Source: Massilia sp. TS11 (lineage in GTDB: Bacteria; Pseudomonadota; Gammaproteobacteria; Burkholderiales; Burkholderiaceae_D). Taken from it: DNA of 64,000 bases. The stretch lies in NCBI RefSeq assembly GCF_022012445.1, contig NZ_JAKLTS010000002.1:62001-126000 (forward strand), in the 5' to 3' direction. Shown here piece by piece: positions 28,706-37,532 of this stretch. The notes below the pieces were generated by a model. It was not told the DNA's origin and searched no databases. It saw only the letters and a program-made list of their open reading frames with translations. Position 1 is the stretch's first letter, and each line of letters starts with the position of its first letter. The translations under genes were made by a program, and so were the position numbers.

Positions 28706-30295
28706 ATGTTCAGTATTCAGAATCGTCTGAAGCTGTTATTTGTGGTGATCGTCACCCTGGTGCTGGCGATCTCCGGTAGCTACACGCAATACTCTCTCGG
28801 CAAGGACCTGGAAGCGAGCAATCAGCGCCTGCGCCAGGGCGTGCTCACGCGCCTGCAGATCAGTCTGCCCTCGGCCCTGTGGGACCTCGACAAATCCAAA
28901 GTCGACAGCATCGTCGAAGCCGAAATGCTGCCGCCCGAAGTGGTGGCGATCCGTGTGTACGACACCTCGGTGGGCCTGTTCGCCGGCAAGATGCGCGGCG
29001 CGGACGGCAAGCTGGTGCCGATCGCCCAGCCGGCCGCCGAGCCGGGCGGCACGCCGGTCGAAGCCAGCCTGGTGTTCCAGGACGGCGGCTCGGCCAGCGC
29101 CGCCATCAAGCCGGTGGTGGTCGGCAAGGTCGTGATCAATTTCAGCCGCGCCCAGATCGAGGCGGCCCTGGCCTCCGAACTGACGCGCAAGGTGGTCGAG
29201 GTGCTGCTGCTCGACATCATCCTGGTGTTCGCGCTCTCGCTCTCGCTGCGCGTCGTGTTCGAGCCGCTCAAGCAGCTGCGCGACGGCCTGTTCGACCTGG
29301 CCACGCGCGGCTCGGAGGAAGTCGGCGAACTGCCCGAAGACCGCAAGGATGAGCTGGGCGAGGTGATCCGCGGCTTCAACCAGATTCAGCGGCGTCTGAA
29401 GACCATCATCCAGCGCATCCGCGAGGCCGAGGACCAGGCCCGCAAATCGGCCCAGGAGACGGCCAAGGCCCTGCAGGACCTCAAGCAAACCCAGGAGTCG
29501 CTGCTGCAGGCCGAGCGCCTGGCCTCGCTCGGCGGCCTGGTGGCCGGCGTCGCCCACGAAATCAACACCCCGGTCGGCATCGCCCTGACCTCGGCCTCGG
29601 TGCTGAAGTCGGCCACCGACGAGGTGCAGACGGCCGTCAATGCCGGTGGCGTCAAGAAGTCGGACATCCTCAAATACCTGGAGACGGCCAGCGAATCGAG
29701 CCGGCTCATCATGAACAACGCCTACCGCGCGGCCCACCTGATCCACAGCTTCAAGCAGATCGCGGTCGACCAGACCAGTGAGGTGCGGCGCCCGTTCGCG
29801 CTCAAGGAATATGTGGAAGAGGTGGTGGCCAGCCTGCAGCCGAAATTCAAGAAGTCGCCGCTGCGCGTGGTGCTGGCCTGTCCGCCCGATATCGTGCTCG
29901 ACAGCTTCCCCGGCGCCTTCGCCCAGGTCATCACGAACCTGACGCTCAATTGCGTCGAGCATGCGTTTGAAATCGACACCCCGGGCACGATCCAGATCAG
30001 CGCCCGCCTCGACGGCGACATCGTCGAGATCCACGTCGACGACGACGGCAAGGGCATCGCCCCGGATGTGCTGGACCGCGTATTCGATCCCTTCTTCACC
30101 ACGCGGCGCGGCCAGGGCGGCACCGGCCTGGGGCTGAACATCGTCTACAACCTGATCGTCAAGCAGTTCGGCGGCACGATCAGCGTCAGTTCCACGCTCG
30201 GCCAGGGCGCCCACTTCACGCTGCGCATCCCGCGCGTGACGCCGACCGAGACCGGTCAGGCCGATCCGCTGGCAGCGCCGGCGGGCGCCGCTTAG
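28706..30295 (+). CDS. Membrane sensor histidine kinase
   Basis: A 529-residue sensor kinase. An N-terminal transmembrane helix (about 8-28) is followed by a roughly 130-residue periplasmic region, a second helix (about 165-188), HAMP-like and coiled-coil segments (220-275), and a histidine box LGGLVAGVAHEINTP with His284. The HATPase domain has an N-box with NCVEH, then DDDGKGI and a TGLGLNIVY loop. ATG 28706 is chosen because of a GGGAGGGG site and the hydrophobic start. No response regulator is adjacent, so it is an orphan; the signal is unknown. Confidence 0.9.
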   Translation: MFSIQNRLKLLFVVIVTLVLAISGSYTQYSLGKDLEASNQRLRQGVLTRLQISLPSALWDLDKSKVDSIVEAEMLPPEVVAIRVYDTSVGLFAGKMRGADGKLVPIAQPAAEPGGTPVEASLVFQDGGSASAAIKPVVVGKVVINFSRAQIEAALASELTRKVVEVLLLDIILVFALSLSLRVVFEPLKQLRDGLFDLATRGSEEVGELPEDRKDELGEVIRGFNQIQRRLKTIIQRIREAEDQARKSAQETAKALQDLKQTQESLLQAERLASLGGLVAGVAHEINTPVGIALTSASVLKSATDEVQTAVNAGGVKKSDILKYLETASESSRLIMNNAYRAAHLIHSFKQIAVDQTSEVRRPFALKEYVEEVVASLQPKFKKSPLRVVLACPPDIVLDSFPGAFAQVITNLTLNCVEHAFEIDTPGTIQISARLDGDIVEIHVDDDGKGIAPDVLDRVFDPFFTTRRGQGGTGLGLNIVYNLIVKQFGGTISVSSTLGQGAHFTLRIPRVTPTETGQADPLAAPAGAA

Positions 30296-30358
30296 GGCGT
30301 CCTGCAATTCCGCACAAATCGGAGTAGACTTCGCGCCCTGAGCTTTTCAAGGACGCGT

Positions 30359-30967
30359 ATGAAACTGTATTTCTCGCCGAGCGCCTGCTCGCTCGCCCCG
30401 CATATCGTGGCCCAGGAACTGGGTCTGCCGCTGGACCTGGTCAAGGTCGACCTGGCCAGCAAGCGCCTGCCCGACGGCAGCGACTTTTGCGCCATCAATC
30501 CCAAGGGCTATGTGCCGGTGCTGGAATCGGCCAACGGCCAGCGGGTCAGCGAAGTGCCGGCCGTGCTGCAATGCCTGGCCGAGCAGGCCGAGGCGACCAG
30601 CCTGCTGCCGGCCCCGGGTGATCCGCGCCGCTACGAGGTGCTGAGCTGGCTGGCCTTCATCAACAGCGAAATCCACAAGCCCTACGGCCCCCTGTTCACC
30701 CCGGGCGCCAGCGCCGCCGAGAAAGACGCGGCCCGCGCCAGCCTGCGCAAGCGCCTGGCCTACGTCGACCAGGTGCTCAGCGCCCAGGACTACCTGACCG
30801 GCGCCAGCCTGTGCCTGGCCGATCCCTATCTGTACGTGGCCGTGCACTGGTCGCAGTGGGTGCAGTTCGATCTGACGCCGTGGCCCGCGCTGGCCGCGTT
30901 CATGGCGCGCATGGCAGCGCGCCCGGCCGTGCAAGCGGCCATGCGCACTGAAGCTTCCTTCTCCTAA
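30359..30967 (+). CDS. Beta-class glutathione S-transferase
   Basis: A 202-residue GST. The N-terminal thioredoxin-like domain has MKLYFSPSACSLAPHIVAQE, with Ser9 and Cys10 typical of bacterial beta-class enzymes, and NPKGYVPVLE with the cis-proline. An all-helical C-terminal domain follows. These cytoplasmic enzymes conjugate or reduce electrophiles using glutathione. It lies 19 bases upstream of the lactonase-like gene on the same strand and could share its transcript. Confidence 0.92.
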   Translation: MKLYFSPSACSLAPHIVAQELGLPLDLVKVDLASKRLPDGSDFCAINPKGYVPVLESANGQRVSEVPAVLQCLAEQAEATSLLPAPGDPRRYEVLSWLAFINSEIHKPYGPLFTPGASAAEKDAARASLRKRLAYVDQVLSAQDYLTGASLCLADPYLYVAVHWSQWVQFDLTPWPALAAFMARMAARPAVQAAMRTEASFS

Positions 30968-30986
30968 CCGCAACAGAAAGGACATC

Positions 30987-31820
30987 ATGCAGCTCCGTTC
31001 CCTGATCGCAGGCCTTGGCCTGCTGGCCGGCCAGGCCATGGCCGCCGACGCCACCGCCCTCAAACTCTATGTGTTCGACTGCGGCATCGTGAATGTGTCG
31101 GACATCTCCGTGTTCAGCCCCGGCGTCGACGTGGGCAAGCCCAAGACCCTGGTCGACAGCTGCTACCTGGTGGTGCACCCGAAAGGCACGCTGATCTGGG
31201 ACACCGGCTTCAATGACGCCCTGAACGCCCAGTCGGACGGGGTCAAGCCCTCGCCGCTGTTCCACATCAAGATGCCGAAGACCCTGGCCGGCCAGTTCGC
31301 CCAGATCGGCATCGAGCCGAAGAACGTCACCTATCTCGGCCTGTCGCACATGCACTTCGACCATATCGGCAATGTCGGCCTGTTCCCGAACTCGATCCTG
31401 CTGATGCAGAAGGAAGAGTACGAGTCGGCTTTCGGTCCCGATGCGCGCAAGTACAACAACGACCCGGCCACCTATCCGACCCTGAAGGCCAATCCCGTCA
31501 AGCAGCTCAGCGGCGACCTCGACGTGTTCGGCGACGGCAGCGTGACCATCAAGCGCATGCTCGGCCATACGCCCGGCCACCAGGCCCTGTTCGTCAAGCT
31601 GCCGAAGACCGGCAATCTGCTGATCTCGGGCGACCTCGTGCATTTCACCGAGAACTGGGAACGCAAGGGCGTGCCGAGCTTTAACTTCGACAAGGAGCAG
31701 TCGGTCAAGACGATGGAAGCGGCCGCGCAGTTCCTGAAGGACAACAAGGCGACCCTGTGGATCCAGCATGATGCGGCCCAGAACGCCGGCATCAAGCACG
31801 CGCCGGCCTACTACGATTAA
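30987..31820 (+). CDS. Exported metallo-beta-lactamase fold hydrolase, N-acyl homoserine lactonase-like
   Basis: A 277-residue protein with a signal peptide (MQLRSLIAGLGLLAGQAMA) and a metallo-beta-lactamase core. The HxHxDH zinc motif is His121, His123, Asp125 and His126, followed by LGHTPGHQ and an ISGDLVHF ligand segment. The layout DTGFND then SHMHFDHIGNV resembles AttM/AiiA-type lactonases, so quorum signal cleavage is possible. The export signal is less usual for that group and the true substrate is not readable. Confidence 0.82.
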   Translation: MQLRSLIAGLGLLAGQAMAADATALKLYVFDCGIVNVSDISVFSPGVDVGKPKTLVDSCYLVVHPKGTLIWDTGFNDALNAQSDGVKPSPLFHIKMPKTLAGQFAQIGIEPKNVTYLGLSHMHFDHIGNVGLFPNSILLMQKEEYESAFGPDARKYNNDPATYPTLKANPVKQLSGDLDVFGDGSVTIKRMLGHTPGHQALFVKLPKTGNLLISGDLVHFTENWERKGVPSFNFDKEQSVKTMEAAAQFLKDNKATLWIQHDAAQNAGIKHAPAYYD

Positions 31821-31971
31821 AGCACTGGCCCGCGCGGGCAGAATTGGCTATTATTGCGTATCGACAATTAGTATTTCCGGTTGTTATTTATTTTTAACCA
31901 AGTATGTATTTTTTACAGCTTGGTCTAGAATAGATTATTAGCGCAATTCTTTTGATTTTGGTGAAGCCAGT

Positions 31972-32172
31972 ATGGACAAGGATCTGTTGAAAGGCTTGGC
32001 GATACTGCTCGGATTGGTGGGCGCAGTGGCGGTGATCTTCGTGATCGTCGCCGCTTCGACCCCCGATAAGGCCCAATGCATTGCCGACTCACTCAAGTCG
32101 GGCGTGCCGGTCGCCAATATCAAACGCGTTTGCCGTTTGGTGGAAACGCGCCCCGGGGCGCCGGGCGGCTGA
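31972..32172 (+). CDS. Small membrane protein
   Basis: A 66-residue protein of unknown function. A single strongly hydrophobic helix (about 7-29) follows a short charged N-terminus (MDKDLLKG). The tail is polar with two cysteines (Cys36 and Cys53) and ends Pro/Gly-rich. The 150-base upstream gap is strikingly AT-rich for this chromosome, as promoters often are. A strong terminator follows. Similar small proteins occur widely as hypothetical genes. Confidence 0.6.
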   Translation: MDKDLLKGLAILLGLVGAVAVIFVIVAASTPDKAQCIADSLKSGVPVANIKRVCRLVETRPGAPGG

Positions 32173-32193
32173 TCGCTGCCGGGCAGTCTGGAC

Positions 32194-32225
32194 AAAAAAA
32201 ATCCCGCGACATGCGGGATTTTTTT
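32194..32225. terminator. Bidirectional intrinsic terminator
   Basis: Stem ATCCCGC (32201-32207)/GCGGGAT (32213-32219) with loop GACAT, flanked by an A-run on the left and a T-run on the right. It works for the small membrane gene from the left and for the 44-codon gene from the right, whose stop codon lies in the T-run. Confidence 0.9.
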
Positions 32226-32358
32226 ATTGCGTCTCGAGTTGCTGAACGAGACTGGCGCAGTAAGGATCGGACAAATCGATCGGCCCCATCAGCTCATCAT
32301 CGGCATCGATGCGGGATGAGGAAAACAGGTTCTGGAAGAAGTCGACGATGCGCTGCAT
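32224..32358 (-). CDS. Small acidic protein, 44 residues
   Basis: A short gene with an ATG at 32358, an AAAGGAAC ribosome-binding site at the right distance, and a TAA within the shared terminator. The product (MQRIVDFFQNLFSSSRIDAD and following) starts with an amphipathic helix and then is acidic, with one cysteine. The site, codon use and exact fit to the terminator argue for a real gene. Function is unknown; a membrane-surface or regulatory peptide is possible. Confidence 0.5.
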   Translation of the reverse strand: MQRIVDFFQNLFSSSRIDADDELMGPIDLSDPYCASLVQQLETQ

Positions 32359-32466
32359 GATTATGTTCCTTTAAGCTTGACCACCATGATGCAAGCAAGC
32401 GCATCACGTCTTCAAGCCTAAAGACAAATTGTTACAGCGCGGTGTCCTTTCTTACATCTGCTGTGC

Positions 32467-33885
32467 TTACTCAAGTCCGACCCGCCCCTTTGTGGCGGAA
32501 AGGATACGCGCCCGGTCGTAGGCCACGCCGGCCTTCATGGTCCAGACGATCGGCGGCCAGGCGCGCGCGCCGGCGGCCAGGCTGCCCTTGAACAGAATCA
32601 GGTCGGCGCGCTTGCCGGCGGCGATGCTGCCGACCTCGGCCTCACGGCCCAGATAGCGGGCGCCGTTCCAGGTCGATACCTGCAGGGCCTGGGCGCGGCT
32701 CAGGCCGGCTTCTTCGAGCAGTTCGACCTGGCGCAGATTTGAGTAGCCGGGCACCACGCCGCCATAGCCGGTCGGGTCGGTGCCGGCCAGCAGCAGGCCG
32801 CCGGCGTCGAAGAATTGCTTCTCCCAGGCCATGGCCTTCGGCAGCAGGGCCGTGTAGCCATTGCCGGGCGCATTCGCGCGCTCGCTGTAGCCACGCAGAT
32901 AGCCCTCGCGCAGCTCGGGCGTGAGCAGATCGAGGGCGCCGGCCGGGGCCAGCGGGCGGCCGCCGGCGAAGGTTTCGAACACGGTCAGCGTCGAGGTCAG
33001 CGCGACCTTGCGTGCGATCAGCTGCTGCTGCAGGGCGCGCATGGCCGGGCTGTCGAGCGGGAGCGCGTTCAGGCTGGCCAGCATGCGCTGCGGGCTCGGA
33101 CATTCGTCGGGCTTCTTGTCGGCGACGAAATCGCTGGCCGCGAAGAAGCCGTGTTCAAGATTGTCGATGCCGAGCGCGGCCGCCTCCGCATAGGTGACCC
33201 CGCACAGATGGGCCGTGACCTTCTGGCCGCGCGCATGGGCGCTGCGGATCAGGGTGCCGAGCTGGGCGCGGCGCAGCGTCATATAGGCTTTGTAGTTGGT
33301 GGCCCCTTCCTGGGTCCAGTAGGCGGCCATGCGTTCGACCTGCTGGTCGGAATCGACGCGCGGCACCTGGCTGACGAAGCGCTCGGGCCCGTTGAAATAG
33401 GGTGCCGTCACGTCCATGTCGGGGCCGATCGCGAGGCCGGCCGCAATGTCGCGCTTGAGGTTCAGGTCGGCAAACGGGCTCATCGAGCCGGCCGTGCGGA
33501 TCGTGGTGGCGCCGCCGGCCAGATACAGGGCCGGGAAGCTATTGAACATCGCCCCATAGGAACCGCGCACGAGCGGGTAAAACAGGTGCTCGTGCACCAT
33601 CACGAAACCCGGTGTGAGGCTGTGGCCGCGCCCGTCCTGACGCACGGCGCCATCGGGAATGGCGACCTGGCCGGCCGGGCCGACGGCGGCGATGCGGCCG
33701 TCGCGGATCAGGACCGTGGCATCGGCCAGGGGCGCGCCGCCGCGCCCGTCCCACAGCTCGACATGTTCGATCGCCAGCAGCTTGTGCTCGAAGGCGACCA
33801 GTTCCTGCAGGGCGGGCGGCAGGGCCTGGGCGGGCAGGGCGCTGGCGAGCAGGGCGCCAAGCAGAAGGGAAGCACAACGCGGCAT
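32467..33885 (-). CDS. Exported amidohydrolase, imidazolonepropionase-like
   Basis: A 472-residue amidohydrolase with a signal peptide (cleavage near ALPAQA). Metal-site features are VHEHLFYP near the start of the barrel (HxH), KAYMTLRR with a lysine, HLCGVTYAEA, NLEHGFF, and GTDPTGYGG with an Asp. The product should be a periplasmic metal-dependent hydrolase of cyclic amides or peptides. The family has many unassigned members, so no substrate is named. The gene is monocistronic and divergent from the solute-binding gene at 34005. Confidence 0.88.
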   Translation of the reverse strand: MPRCASLLLGALLASALPAQALPPALQELVAFEHKLLAIEHVELWDGRGGAPLADATVLIRDGRIAAVGPAGQVAIPDGAVRQDGRGHSLTPGFVMVHEHLFYPLVRGSYGAMFNSFPALYLAGGATTIRTAGSMSPFADLNLKRDIAAGLAIGPDMDVTAPYFNGPERFVSQVPRVDSDQQVERMAAYWTQEGATNYKAYMTLRRAQLGTLIRSAHARGQKVTAHLCGVTYAEAAALGIDNLEHGFFAASDFVADKKPDECPSPQRMLASLNALPLDSPAMRALQQQLIARKVALTSTLTVFETFAGGRPLAPAGALDLLTPELREGYLRGYSERANAPGNGYTALLPKAMAWEKQFFDAGGLLLAGTDPTGYGGVVPGYSNLRQVELLEEAGLSRAQALQVSTWNGARYLGREAEVGSIAAGKRADLILFKGSLAAGARAWPPIVWTMKAGVAYDRARILSATKGRVGLE

Positions 33886-34004
33886 GGGATCCTCGGTCAG
33901 GGGCGATGCGCGATTCTAACGCGAAAAGTTTGATGCAATTTCATACCGACGTGGCGCGCAGGCTCTTGGTATGATGCGCTTATTGGTAGCTAGACTGATC
34001 AAAC

Positions 34005-34703
34005 ATGTTGTTACGCTCTGCCGCCGGCCTCGTCTTGCTGGCTTGCCTGCACAGCGCCGGCGCCGAGCCGGTGTTGCGCCTGGTATCGCCCACGCCGCTC
34101 GACAATCCGATGACCCAGCACCTGCGCGAGATCCTCGATACCGCCGCCGGCCGCGCCGGTATCGGCATCAGCCTGACCTACAACCCGCCGGCGCGCGCGC
34201 TGATGGCGTTCAAAAGCGGCCAGTTCGATGGCGACATCGCGCGCGCCCGCAATTTCAATGACGAGATGCCCGAGGCCGTGCGCGTCGAGCCGGCCCTGAC
34301 CTATGGCGAATTCCTCGCCGTCACCACCTCCGAGACCCTGCACCCGCGCAGCTGGCGCGACCTCAAACCCTATCGCATCGCCTATATGCGCGGGGCCAAG
34401 GCGGTCGAATCGAATACGCGCGAGGTGGCCGCGCGTGAAGTGGTCGGCTCCTACGAAGCCTGTGTCGGCATGGCCAAGCTGGGCCGGGTCGATGCCTGCG
34501 TCGGCCTGGCCAGCGTGCTGAGCCTGGTGCCGGAGCTGCGCGATCCCAGCCTGCGCATCGTCCGCTTCGAGCGCGAGGCCAGCTATCTGTGGCTGGCGCC
34601 GCAGCACCGCGAGCTGGCCCAGCGCCTGGGCAAGGTGCTGCAGAAGATGGAAAGCCAGGGCCTGCTGCGCGTGCCGGCCACGCTCAGCGCCGGCGGACAC
34701 TGA
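34005..34703 (+). CDS. Periplasmic solute-binding protein, family 3 type
   Basis: A 232-residue protein with a signal peptide (MLLRSAAGLVLLACLHSAGA) and an SBP_bac_3-like two-lobe pattern: NPPARALMAFKSGQFDGDIARA, then LKPYRIAYMRGAKAVE, then YEACVGMAKLGRVDACVG. No ABC permease or ATPase gene is nearby, so it may act as a sensor subunit rather than a transporter component. It overlaps the 3' end of the opposite-strand gene by 20 bases. Confidence 0.82.
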   Translation: MLLRSAAGLVLLACLHSAGAEPVLRLVSPTPLDNPMTQHLREILDTAAGRAGIGISLTYNPPARALMAFKSGQFDGDIARARNFNDEMPEAVRVEPALTYGEFLAVTTSETLHPRSWRDLKPYRIAYMRGAKAVESNTREVAAREVVGSYEACVGMAKLGRVDACVGLASVLSLVPELRDPSLRIVRFEREASYLWLAPQHRELAQRLGKVLQKMESQGLLRVPATLSAGGH

Positions 34704-35502
34704 CGGCCAGCACCTCGGGCGGGTAGTAGCGCTTGTAGGCATCCCACACCTCGTCGGTACGGAAATGCTCGCGGAACTGGTGGGCCAGGTAGTCGCGTTC
34801 AGCCGCGTTCAGGCTCGTCAGCGACAGATAGACGCCGCTGGCGCGCCAGCCCAGTTCACGCAGGGCCGTCATGCGCAGGCGCGGCAGGGCGGGCGCGGTG
34901 CGGCTGTCGCTCTTGATCGCGTGGGCCAGGCTCATCGGTGTGATCAGGGCGACGTCGGCCATCCCGGCCGTGAGCAGACGCGCCACATGTTCGGGATCGT
35001 TCTCGCGGTAGAGGCGGCCCTGCAGCTCGAGCTGGTGCACGGCGTTCTGGTAGGCCTCGCCATAGTCATTGCCGCGCACCACGGCCACGCGCACTTCCTT
35101 AAGACCGAGCAGCTCATCGAGGCTGTGCACGCTGGCATACGCCTTGTCGAGTGAGAGCAGCATGGCGCGCGTTTCCATCAGCGCCACAAAGCTGCCGAGC
35201 TGATCGCGCCGACGCGTCTGGCTGGCCGGGGCCATGATGTCGGCGCCGCCGGCCGCGAACAGGGCCTCGAGCCGCGCCTGCGGCACCACCGAAGTTTTGA
35301 ACTGGCAGCCGGTGCGGTCGCTGATGCGTTCGAGCAGGCGCGGATAGATGCCGCTGACATGCTCGCCCTCGACGATGACGCTGACGCCCAGCGGCGCCAG
35401 CGGCACGTTCAGCGGGCGCGTGCAGCCCGCCGCCCAGGCCGGCACAGCGGCGGCCGCCAGCAGGGCGGCGCACAGCAGTCGGGGCAGGCGGGACGGGCGC
35501 AT
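34684..35502 (-). CDS. Periplasmic solute-binding protein, family 3 type
   Basis: A 272-residue exported protein of the same broad family as its convergent neighbour. It has a signal peptide (cleavage near VPAWAA), VVPQARLEALFAAGGADIMAPA, LKEVRVAVVRGNDYG and a C-terminal FREHFRTDEVWDAYKRYY. ATG 35502 places the signal at the N-terminus; in-frame ATGs at 35538 and 35556 exist. The two genes meet tail-to-tail with a 20-base overlap and no transporter partners. Confidence 0.82.
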   Translation of the reverse strand: MRPSRLPRLLCAALLAAAAVPAWAAGCTRPLNVPLAPLGVSVIVEGEHVSGIYPRLLERISDRTGCQFKTSVVPQARLEALFAAGGADIMAPASQTRRRDQLGSFVALMETRAMLLSLDKAYASVHSLDELLGLKEVRVAVVRGNDYGEAYQNAVHQLELQGRLYRENDPEHVARLLTAGMADVALITPMSLAHAIKSDSRTAPALPRLRMTALRELGWRASGVYLSLTSLNAAERDYLAHQFREHFRTDEVWDAYKRYYPPEVLAVSVRRR

Positions 35503-35560
35503 GGGCAAGCGAGCATCGTGTTGGAAAAGATGCTCCATTGTACGCCCTATTTCCAAAAAG

Positions 35561-37387
35561 CTATTTTGTGCGGGCGATCCAGGCGTCCACGCGCGCTTCG
35601 AGGATGGGCAGGGGCAGGGTGCCGTCGCCGATCACCACGGCATGGAAGGCCGGGTAGCTGAACTTCGGACCGAGCGCCTGCTGGGCCCGCTCGCGCAGTT
35701 CCAGGATCTTCAGCGCGCCGATCTTGTAGCTGAGCGCCTGGGCCGGCCAGACCATGTAGCGTTCGATCTGGTTGCGCGCCCGCGCCTCGCTCGCGCCCAG
35801 GGTCTCCATCGCATAGGCGATGGCCTTCTCGCGGCTCCAGCCGAGCGCGTGCATACCGGTGTCGACCACCAGGCGCACGGCGCGCAGCATTTCCGCGTTC
35901 AGGTGGCCGTAGTAGGCGACCGGGTCTTCATACAGACCGAATTCCTTGCCCAGGGTTTCCGAGTACAGGGCCCAGCCCTCGGTGTAGGCGGCGTTGTTCT
36001 GGTTTTCGGTGCTGAACTTGCGGAAGTCCGGCAGCGGCAGTTCCTTCAGCAGGGCCGCGTGCAGGTGGTGGCCGGGCACGCCCTCGTGCAGCAGCAGGCT
36101 GACCATGCCCACCCGGCTGTAGTCCTTGGGATCGTTCACGACCGGCCAGAACACGCCCGGATGGGAGCCGTCGGCGGCTGGCGGCGTGTAGTGGTCGGAG
36201 GCGGTGGCGCGCGTCAGTTCCGGCTCCAGTTCGAGCGCCAGGCGCGCCTTCGGCAGCAGGCTGAAATAGGCGGGCAGCTTGGCGTCGACCACGCCGTAGA
36301 TCTGGCGGTAGGCGTCCAGCACCTCGGCTTCGGACTTGAAGGGCTTGTAGGCCGGATTGGCGCTGACCCATTGCGGGAACTGGGCCAGCGGGCCGCTGTA
36401 GCCCATGCGCGCGGCCACGTCGGCCAGGCTGCGCTGGATGCGCGCCACTTCCTTCAGACCGAGTTCGTGGATCTGCTGCGGCGTGAGCTTGAGATTGGTG
36501 CTGTCGGTGATGCGCGCCTGATACCAGGCGGCGCCATTGGGCAGGGCGCTCCAGCCGGTGCTGGCGCGGCTGGCGGCCAGGTAGTCGGTTTCGATGAAGG
36601 CGACCAGGCGGTCGAGCGCCGGATTGAGCTTGGCCACGGCATCGCGGTAGCCGCGCGTCAGGCGCGCCTTGTCGGCCGCGCTGAAGCTGGCCGGCAGGCG
36701 CAGCACCGGCGAGTAGTAGATGCTCTTTTCCGGCGTGGCCGCGCGCAGGGCCTGGAACTGCGGCAGCATGGCCTGGGTGATGGCCTTGGGCTGGACGATG
36801 CCCTGGCGGATGCCTTCCTTCATATTCACCAGGGCCTGATCGATCCACACGCTGAGCGCGCGCACGCGCTTCAGATAGGCCTCGTACTGGGGCACAGTCT
36901 GCAGCGGCTGCGAGCCGGTGCCGCTGGCGTAGTTGGCCAGGGTGCTGGGCACATTGTCGAACTGGTTCAGCGGCAGCAGGTGCTCGGGGAAGGGCGCGAG
37001 CGCCAGCGCGGCATCGAGCTCGTAGGCCAGGAGGTCATAGGTCAGCTGATCCTGCGGCGCCAGCGTGGCGCGCGCCAGCTTGTGCAGCTGGTCCTGCATC
37101 TTGCGGTAGAGCGCGAACTGGCGCGCCCGCACGGCCGGCGAAATGGCCAGGCCCAGTTGATCGTCGTAGCGGCTGTCGCCGTTGGCGGTCGCGAACAGCA
37201 GCGGATCGAACTTGGCGCGCGCCACGTGGAAGCGCGCGGCCAGCTGGTCGAGCTGCTGCTTGGCCGGCGACACGGCCTGGGCGGCCGGCGCGGCGGCCTG
37301 GGCGGGCGTCAAGACAGCGTTCAGGCACAGCAGGCTGGCGGCGATGGCGGTGGCACGCAGGGGCCACAGCAGACGGGAAGCGTTCAT
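35561..37387 (-). CDS. Exported DUF885 family protein (putative metallopeptidase)
   Basis: A 608-residue protein with a signal peptide (cleavage near TPAQAA). The DUF885 hallmark HEGVPGHH (a probable zinc HExxxHH-type site) and the later TEGWALYSETLG, with a ligand-type glutamate, are both present. Family members are thought to be periplasmic metallopeptidases. The ATG at 37387 is chosen for the signal peptide; the frame reads through noncoding DNA further up. It is divergent from the M28 peptidase gene, with 145 bases between. Confidence 0.87.
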   Translation of the reverse strand: MNASRLLWPLRATAIAASLLCLNAVLTPAQAAAPAAQAVSPAKQQLDQLAARFHVARAKFDPLLFATANGDSRYDDQLGLAISPAVRARQFALYRKMQDQLHKLARATLAPQDQLTYDLLAYELDAALALAPFPEHLLPLNQFDNVPSTLANYASGTGSQPLQTVPQYEAYLKRVRALSVWIDQALVNMKEGIRQGIVQPKAITQAMLPQFQALRAATPEKSIYYSPVLRLPASFSAADKARLTRGYRDAVAKLNPALDRLVAFIETDYLAASRASTGWSALPNGAAWYQARITDSTNLKLTPQQIHELGLKEVARIQRSLADVAARMGYSGPLAQFPQWVSANPAYKPFKSEAEVLDAYRQIYGVVDAKLPAYFSLLPKARLALELEPELTRATASDHYTPPAADGSHPGVFWPVVNDPKDYSRVGMVSLLLHEGVPGHHLHAALLKELPLPDFRKFSTENQNNAAYTEGWALYSETLGKEFGLYEDPVAYYGHLNAEMLRAVRLVVDTGMHALGWSREKAIAYAMETLGASEARARNQIERYMVWPAQALSYKIGALKILELRERAQQALGPKFSYPAFHAVVIGDGTLPLPILEARVDAWIARTK

Positions 37388-37532
37388 GCGGAATCCTCGG
37401 GATGCAAAGGCTGACAAGGATACCCCACAAATCTGCGGGCAAGCGAGTAAGATAGCGGGCGGTCCGCGGCGGCCTTGCGAGGCGACCACAAGCACCGTGG
37501 ACTCAGACATGACCCTTACCAAGGAGCCCGTA

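Noticed and set aside
35348..37414. A 688-codon plus-strand frame opposite the DUF885 gene
   Set aside because: Shadow of a gene with signal peptide and HEGVPGHH site.
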